A stretch of DNA of 64,000 nt from Hyphomicrobiaceae bacterium (GTDB lineage: Bacteria > Pseudomonadota > Alphaproteobacteria > Rhizobiales > Ancalomicrobiaceae), in contig JAEULV010000034.1 in NCBI GenBank assembly GCA_016793065.1, forward strand, positions 22,574 through 86,573. Reading direction: 5' to 3'. The position numbers and the translations under genes were made by a program. Under the pieces are notes generated by a model. It worked only from the letters and a program-made list of their open reading frames with translations. It was not told the origin of the DNA and did no database searches. Position 1 is the stretch's first letter. Each line of letters opens with the position of its first letter. Positions 59,634 to 64,000 of this stretch are shown one piece after another.

Positions 59634-60974
59634 TCAGGCCGCCAGCACGCGGGCAAAGAACTGCCGCACCCTGGTTTCCAGATCGACCGTCTGCTTGCCC
59701 AATTGCTCCGACAGCTTCTGCACCTCGCCGGCCGCCTTGCCGGTCTGCAGGCTTGCCTGCTGCACACCGTCGAGCGCCGAGCTCATGTCGGAGGTGTTGC
59801 GTGCCGCGCCCTGGGCATTGACCGCGATCTCCCGCGTCGCCGCGCCCTGTTCCTCCACCGCCGAGGCGATGGCGGTGGCAATCGTCGCCACCTCGCCGAT
59901 CGTCGCCGCGATCGCCTCAATATCGGTGACCGAGGCGAGGGTGGCCGACTGGATCGCGCCGATCTGGCGGGTGATATCCTCGGTCGCCTTCGAGGTCTGG
60001 CTCGCAAGCGTCTTCACTTCCGACGCCACCACGGCAAAGCCTTTGCCCAGCGTTCCGGCGCGCGCCGCCTCGATCGTGGCGTTGAGTGCCAGCAGGTTGG
60101 TCTGCGAGGCAATGTCGGAAATGATGCCGCTGACCGAGCCGATCCGGTCGGCGGCCTCCGCCAACCCGCGCACCGACCGGTTCGTCCGCTCGGCATCGAC
60201 CACCGCCTTGCGGGCGATCTCCAGCGAGCGGGCCGCCTGCCGGCCGATCTCGGTGATCGAGGAGGCCAGTTCCTCCGTCGCCGCCGCCGAGGTCTGCACC
60301 GTGCGGGCGGTGCCGTCCGCCGCCGAGGACATCACCGCCGTGCGCTTGGAGGCATCCGCCGCCACGTGCTACAACACGTCGGCGGTCTGGTCGAGCGTCT
60401 TCGCCGCCACGCCGACCTCGTTCAGCGCCGCGCGCATCACGTCGTCGAATTCGCGCACCGCCGCCGAAACGCATTCGTTCTTGGCGTTGAGGTCGCCCAT
60501 CAGCTTTTCGTTATAGACCGAGATGGCGAGTTCCATGTCGAGCATGATTGCCTTCATCACATGGCGCCCGACGCGCGCCGCCTTCGGCCCGTTGAAGCGA
60601 TGCATGCGGCCGATCAGGTCAAGCAATTGATCCTGGATGAAGGCATAGCCGCCGATATACCAGCGCGGTTCCAGCCCGATCTTGACGTGCGCCAGCCCGA
60701 TCCGCTTGACGCTCTCATAATACTGGTAGTCGAACTGCCCCGAAAACAGCTGCTGCCAATGCGACGACTGCGCCGATTTCAGCCGGCTTTCCTGCGAGCG
60801 GATGCGGTCGCGCAATTCGCCGTACGTCCCGGCGCGCTGATAGAACGCGTCCAGAATGGTCGGAAGCGCCTTCTGGATTTGCGGCCAGATCGACCGCAGG
60901 GTTGCGCGAACCTCGTCGTCGATACCGAGAAACGACAAGCGCTGTCCGATCGAGGCATCATGGCTCTGATTCAT
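59634..60974 (-). pseudogene. globin-coupled methyl-accepting chemotaxis protein interrupted by an in-frame amber codon
   Basis: From ATG 60974 (MNQSHDASIGQRL) the frame encodes a soluble oxygen sensor: a protoglobin-type domain (about 1-165) with the proximal histidine in IGLAHVKIGLEPRWYIGGY. The C-terminal part is a chemoreceptor signalling domain with [16 protein letters not shown] and [19 protein letters not shown]. At 60369-60371 the codon TAG interrupts the frame between the domains ([18 protein letters not shown]). A CAG-to-TAG change would explain it. No frameshift is present and the downstream half keeps perfect motifs. It is a recent pseudogene, a readthrough gene, two split genes (GTG at 60365 could restart) or a sequencing error. 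Confidence 0.8.
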
Positions 60975-61425
60975 GATTGCGTGATCCTGCCGAAGTATGT
61001 GAGGTGAAAAGGAACGCAAAATCACAGGCCCTGAACGAGCCGCACGCAACACGACAAGATATTTGGTTCCGAAAGGACCACCCAAGTGCTCGTGACCCGC
61101 CCTCACGTAGCGTATAGATGCGTTGCCCATCTCGTGAGTTGCAGTGTCGCAAAAGTATCGGCGAGCGCAAGGGGTGACGAACGGGATTTTGCTAATATTC
61201 CGGAAATACCAGATAACGGTTAAATGCATCACGTGGCGGGATGGATACAAAGACAGAGATCGTGGCCCTTTTGGCGTCCTGTCCAATTGAAGAATTGACA
61301 TGGTGCCGCGACGTGACTGACGAATCACCCTGCGATCGGCCCCCGTCGTGCCGTCCGGGCAGCCATCCCGGCGCCGGCGGTCAACCCGGGTTGATGCCGG
61401 GCACGGATGGCGCTACCCCTTGTGC
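60975..61425. other. 451-base divergent region, globin sensor / nadE
   Basis: This is the promoter region for both genes. An AT-richer part at about 61190-61230 (TTTTGCTAATATTCCGG) may be a core promoter for the sensor. A TTGACA at 61295-61300 could serve nadE but has no good -10 partner. The 62-codon frame at 61241-61429 is not convincing. Confidence 0.4.
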
Positions 61426-63156
61426 ATGACCCAGCGCCTCACCCTTGCCATCGCCCAACTCAACCCCACCCTTGGCGACATTGCCGGCAATGTCGCGCTG
61501 GCGCGGCAGGCCCGCGCCACGGCGGCGGGGCAGGGGGCGGATCTCGTCGTCTTCTCCGAGCTGTTCATCGCCGGCTATCCGCCCGAGGATCTGGTGCTGA
61601 AGCCGGCATTCCAGGCCGCCTGCCGCGCCGCGCTGGAGGATCTCGCCCGCGACACCGCCGATGGCGGCCCGGCGCTGCTCATCGGCCTGCCGTGGCGCGA
61701 TGGCGAGGCGCTCTACAATGCCGTGGCGCTGGTCGACGGCGGCCGCATCCGGGCGCTGCGCTACAAGGTCGACCTGCCCAATTACGGCGTCTTCGACGAA
61801 AAGCGCGTGTTCACCCCCGGCCCGCTGCCGGGGCCGATCGTCTTCCGCGACATCCGCATCGGCGTGCCGATCTGCGAGGACATCTGGACCGACGAGGTGA
61901 CCGACTGCCTTGCCGAGACCGGCGCCGAGATCCTTATCGTCCCCAACGGCTCGCCTTGGTGGCGCGACAAGTCGGACGAACGGCTGCAGATTGCCGTCGC
62001 CCGCGTCGTCGAGACCGGCCTGCCGCTGATCTACCTCAACCAGCTCGGCGGCCAGGACGAGCTGATCTTCGACGGCGCCTCCTTCGGTCTCAGCCGCGAC
62101 CGCACGCTGGATTTCCAGCTGCCGCAGTTCGAGGCCGCCGTGTCGATCGTCACCTATGAGAACAGCGGCGACGGCTGGGCCTGCGTCGATGGCGCCATCG
62201 CCGCGCTGCCCGACGGCGAGGAGGCCGACTGGCGCGCCTGCGTGCTGGGCCTGCGCGACTATGTCGACAAGAACCGCTTCCCCGGCGTCGTGCTCGGCAT
62301 GTCCGGCGGCATCGACAGCGCCGTCTGCGCCGCCATCGCCGCCGATGCGCTGGGGCCGGAGCGCGTCCACTGCGTCATGCTGCCCTATCGCTACACCTCG
62401 GCCGAGTCGCTCACCGACGCCGAGGAATGCTCCCGCCGCCTCGGCGTGCGCTATGACACCATCCCCATCGCCGGCCCGGTCGAGGGCTTCGAGGCGGCGC
62501 TGGCGCCGATGTTCGCCGGCCGGCCGCGCGACATCACCGAGGAAAACCTGCAATCGCGCGCCCGCGGCACCATCCTGATGTCGATCTCCAACAAGTTCGG
62601 CCCGATGGTGGTGACGACCGGCAACAAGTCGGAAATGTCGGTTGGCTACGCCACGCTCTATGGCGACATGAACGGCGGCTTCAACCCGATCAAGGACCTC
62701 TACAAGACCCGCGTCTTCGCGCTCGCCCGCTGGCGCAACGGCGGCAATGTCGCCGGCCTCAAGGGCCCCGCCGGCGAGGTGATCCCGGTCAACATCATCG
62801 ACAAGCCGCCGACGGCGGAATTGCGCGAGAACCAGAAGGACCAGGACTCGCTGCCGCCCTATGACGTGCTCGACGCCATCCTCGAGGCGCTGGTCGAGGA
62901 CGAGCGCACCGTCGCCGACATCGTCGCCGCCGGCCACGACATCGACACCGTCCGCAAGGTCGAGCGCCTGCTCTACCTCGCCGAATACAAGCGCCGCCAG
63001 GCCGCCCCCGGCGTCAAGATCACCCGCCGCAACTTCGGCCGCGACCGCCGCTACCCCATCGTCAACCGCTTCCGCGACGAAGGCAAGGTCGCCGCCGCCC
63101 CAACCCTCACCGCCCCGAAAGTGAAGACCCCGTCGACCGAGGTGGTGGATTTTTGA
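61426..63156 (+). CDS. nadE: glutamine-dependent NAD+ synthetase
   Basis: A 576-residue two-domain enzyme making NAD from deamido-NAD, ATP and glutamine. The N-terminal nitrilase-type glutaminase has the Glu-Lys-Cys triad: VVFSELFIAGYPPEDL, RYKVDLPNYGVFDE and VPICEDIWTDE. The C-terminal synthetase has the PP-loop LGMSGGIDSAVCAAI and the TTGNKSEMSVGYATLYGDM segment. The start ATG at 61426 begins at MTQRLTLAIAQLNPTLGD, the conserved first strand. It ends 19 bases from the convergent repeat-protein gene. Confidence 0.97.
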   Translation: MTQRLTLAIAQLNPTLGDIAGNVALARQARATAAGQGADLVVFSELFIAGYPPEDLVLKPAFQAACRAALEDLARDTADGGPALLIGLPWRDGEALYNAVALVDGGRIRALRYKVDLPNYGVFDEKRVFTPGPLPGPIVFRDIRIGVPICEDIWTDEVTDCLAETGAEILIVPNGSPWWRDKSDERLQIAVARVVETGLPLIYLNQLGGQDELIFDGASFGLSRDRTLDFQLPQFEAAVSIVTYENSGDGWACVDGAIAALPDGEEADWRACVLGLRDYVDKNRFPGVVLGMSGGIDSAVCAAIAADALGPERVHCVMLPYRYTSAESLTDAEECSRRLGVRYDTIPIAGPVEGFEAALAPMFAGRPRDITEENLQSRARGTILMSISNKFGPMVVTTGNKSEMSVGYATLYGDMNGGFNPIKDLYKTRVFALARWRNGGNVAGLKGPAGEVIPVNIIDKPPTAELRENQKDQDSLPPYDVLDAILEALVEDERTVADIVAAGHDIDTVRKVERLLYLAEYKRRQAAPGVKITRRNFGRDRRYPIVNRFRDEGKVAAAPTLTAPKVKTPSTEVVDF

Positions 63157-63175
63157 GGGGGGGCAGGCGAGGGGG

Positions 63176-64000
63176 CTAAGGGCGGGCCTTGAGGCGGTCG
63201 ATGAGGTCGCGGGCGAGGTCGGCTTGGTTGGCGCAATAGGCCGCGTAAGGCTCATGGCCCGCCGCCTCGAATTCCTGCCGCGCCGTCTCGATTTGGGCCA
63301 GTGCGCGTTCGGCGAGTGCGAGATCCGAGGTTCGCTCGGCGATGATCCGTAGAGTGTCGCCCTCGTTTCCAAGCGTCATCGCCCAGTCGAGCGGCGCGCG
63401 GTCGCGGGTCGATTCCTCCAGCGCGGCGCGATAGGCGACGACAGCCTCCTTCAGCCGCGCGGTCCCGCTCTCGCGCCCGCCGAGTGTCGAGAGCACGTTG
63501 CCGAGATTGTTCTGCGTCGTCGCCCAGTCGAGCGGCACGCGCTCGCGGGTCCGTTCCTCCAGCGCGGCGCGATAGGCGACGACGGCCTCCTCCAGCCGAG
63601 TGGTCGCGCTCTCGCCCTCGCCGAGCGTCAGGAGCGCGTTGCCGAGATTGTTCTGCGTCGTCGCCCAGTGGAGCGGCACGCGCTCGCGGGTCAGTTCCTC
63701 CAGCGCGGCGCGATAGGCATCGACGGCCTCCTCCAGCGGCGCCGTCCCGCTCTCGCGCTCCCCGAGCGTCGAGAGCGCGTTGCCGAGGTTGTTCTGCGTC
63801 ATCGCCCAGTCGAGCGGCACACGTTCGCGGGTCCGTTCCTCCAGCGCCGCGCGATATGCACCGACAGCCTCCTCCAGCCGCGCGGTCCCGCGCTCGCGCT
63901 CCCCGAGCGTCAAGAGCGCGTTGCCGAGATTGTTCTGCGTCCTGGCCCAGTTGAGCGGCACGCGCTCGCGGGTCCATTCCTCCAGCGCGGCGCGATAGGC
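63176..64000 (-). CDS. tetratricopeptide-type repeat protein, C-terminal part (gene continues past the right edge)
   Basis: The frame is open from the right edge to a TAG at 63176-63178 and encodes at least 274 residues. It consists of 47-residue repeats of the pattern AYRAALEERTRERVPLDWA followed by TQNNLGNALSTLGERESGTA and a short linker, then a diverged C-terminal part (ALAQIETARQEFEAAGHEPYA). The NNLGNAL segments match TPR_10/kinesin-light-chain-type repeats that often accompany CHAT protease or NTPase domains. The rest of the protein is outside the window, so no function is proposed. Confidence 0.8.
   Translation of the reverse strand, partial: AYRAALEEWTRERVPLNWARTQNNLGNALLTLGERERGTARLEEAVGAYRAALEERTRERVPLDWAMTQNNLGNALSTLGERESGTAPLEEAVDAYRAALEELTRERVPLHWATTQNNLGNALLTLGEGESATTRLEEAVVAYRAALEERTRERVPLDWATTQNNLGNVLSTLGGRESGTARLKEAVVAYRAALEESTRDRAPLDWAMTLGNEGDTLRIIAERTSDLALAERALAQIETARQEFEAAGHEPYAAYCANQADLARDLIDRLKARP
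63420..64000 (-). repeat. 141-base tandem coding repeats (47 residues per unit)
   Basis: Copies of CGCCCAGT-GAGCGGCAC recur at 63521, 63662 and 63803, exactly 141 bases apart, with a further unit continuing to the right edge. Units differ at few positions, which suggests recent duplication or ongoing homogenisation. The array is truncated by the window. Confidence 0.85.

Noticed and set aside
59634..60974. Two independent genes (globin protein and separate MCP)
   Set aside because: Both parts are in the same frame with only a stop between them and no ribosome site before the GTG restart, so a single interrupted gene is simpler.
61241..61429. A 62-codon frame upstream of nadE
   Set aside because: No ribosome site, overlaps the nadE start, and Cys/Pro-rich without recognisable features.
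63420..64000. A CRISPR array
   Set aside because: The 141-base units are contiguous coding repeats in one frame without spacers.

Overview
The window is GC-rich chromosomal DNA from an alphaproteobacterium, most likely of the order Hyphomicrobiales (Rhizobiales). Pointers are a metC-aapJQMP block, PopZ, class II DAHP synthase, homospermidine synthase, a clpS-clpA pair, a glnB-glnA pair, a PCMT-like gene upstream of tolC, and an IalB-family protein. I see no prophage, transposase, CRISPR array or rRNA. Most of the window is ordinary core chromosome; the less ordinary part is roughly 49-61 kb and the right edge. Functions are inferred from motifs and gene order.

Layout. 0-6.3 kb: tail of a LysR-type regulator, a PLP-dependent cystathionine beta-lyase (minus), then the general L-amino-acid ABC transporter aapJQMP. 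6.4-11.3 kb: a lipoprotein alpha/beta hydrolase, a UbiH-type flavin monooxygenase and a SulP transporter (all minus). 11.9-22.8 kb: PBP1A (mrcA), RF2 (prfB, with the programmed +1 frameshift intact), a membrane-anchored protein of unknown function, purA, ftsH and a metallophosphoesterase. 22.9-28.1 kb: glnA and glnB (minus, with a sigma54-type promoter in front of glnB), then clpA and clpS. 28.4-33.6 kb: a SAM methyltransferase, then a polyamine group (homospermidine synthase, a TPR protein, a GNAT acetyltransferase, ornithine decarboxylase). A 1.25-kb gene-free stretch follows and probably holds the ornithine decarboxylase leader RNA. It ends at tRNA-Cys(GCA).

35-49 kb: PCMT-like protein, TolC, PopZ, a ParA-like ATPase, RNase D, cytochrome b561 with cytochrome c', NAD kinase, an orphan HPt protein, a secreted protein with beta-type repeats, a nitroreductase and flavin reductase pair, a long-chain polyprenyl diphosphate synthase, a DUF2007 protein and a TrmN6-like methyltransferase. 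49-64 kb: a cyclic-nucleotide-binding-like protein without a clear start codon, an IalB-family protein, a YejA-like substrate-binding protein, an adenylate-forming-enzyme homologue that has lost its catalytic motifs, a PleD-like protein with a degenerate GGDEF site, a TetR regulator, class II DAHP synthase, a DODA-type dioxygenase, a globin-coupled chemoreceptor broken by one in-frame amber codon, glutamine-dependent NAD synthetase, and the C-terminal part of a protein built of 47-residue tandem repeats.

How the genes work together. Nitrogen: AapJQMP imports amino acids, and GlnB/GlnA sense and assimilate nitrogen. Polyamines: ornithine decarboxylase makes putrescine, which homospermidine synthase condenses to sym-homospermidine. 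Proteolysis: ClpS delivers N-degron substrates to ClpA, and FtsH degrades membrane and regulatory proteins. NAD: NadE makes NAD and NadK phosphorylates it. Best candidates for something undescribed are the SBP / pseudo-adenylate-enzyme / pseudo-GGDEF run (51.2-56.2 kb), the amber-interrupted globin sensor, the leader upstream of ornithine decarboxylase, and the secreted repeat protein at 43.9-45.2 kb.
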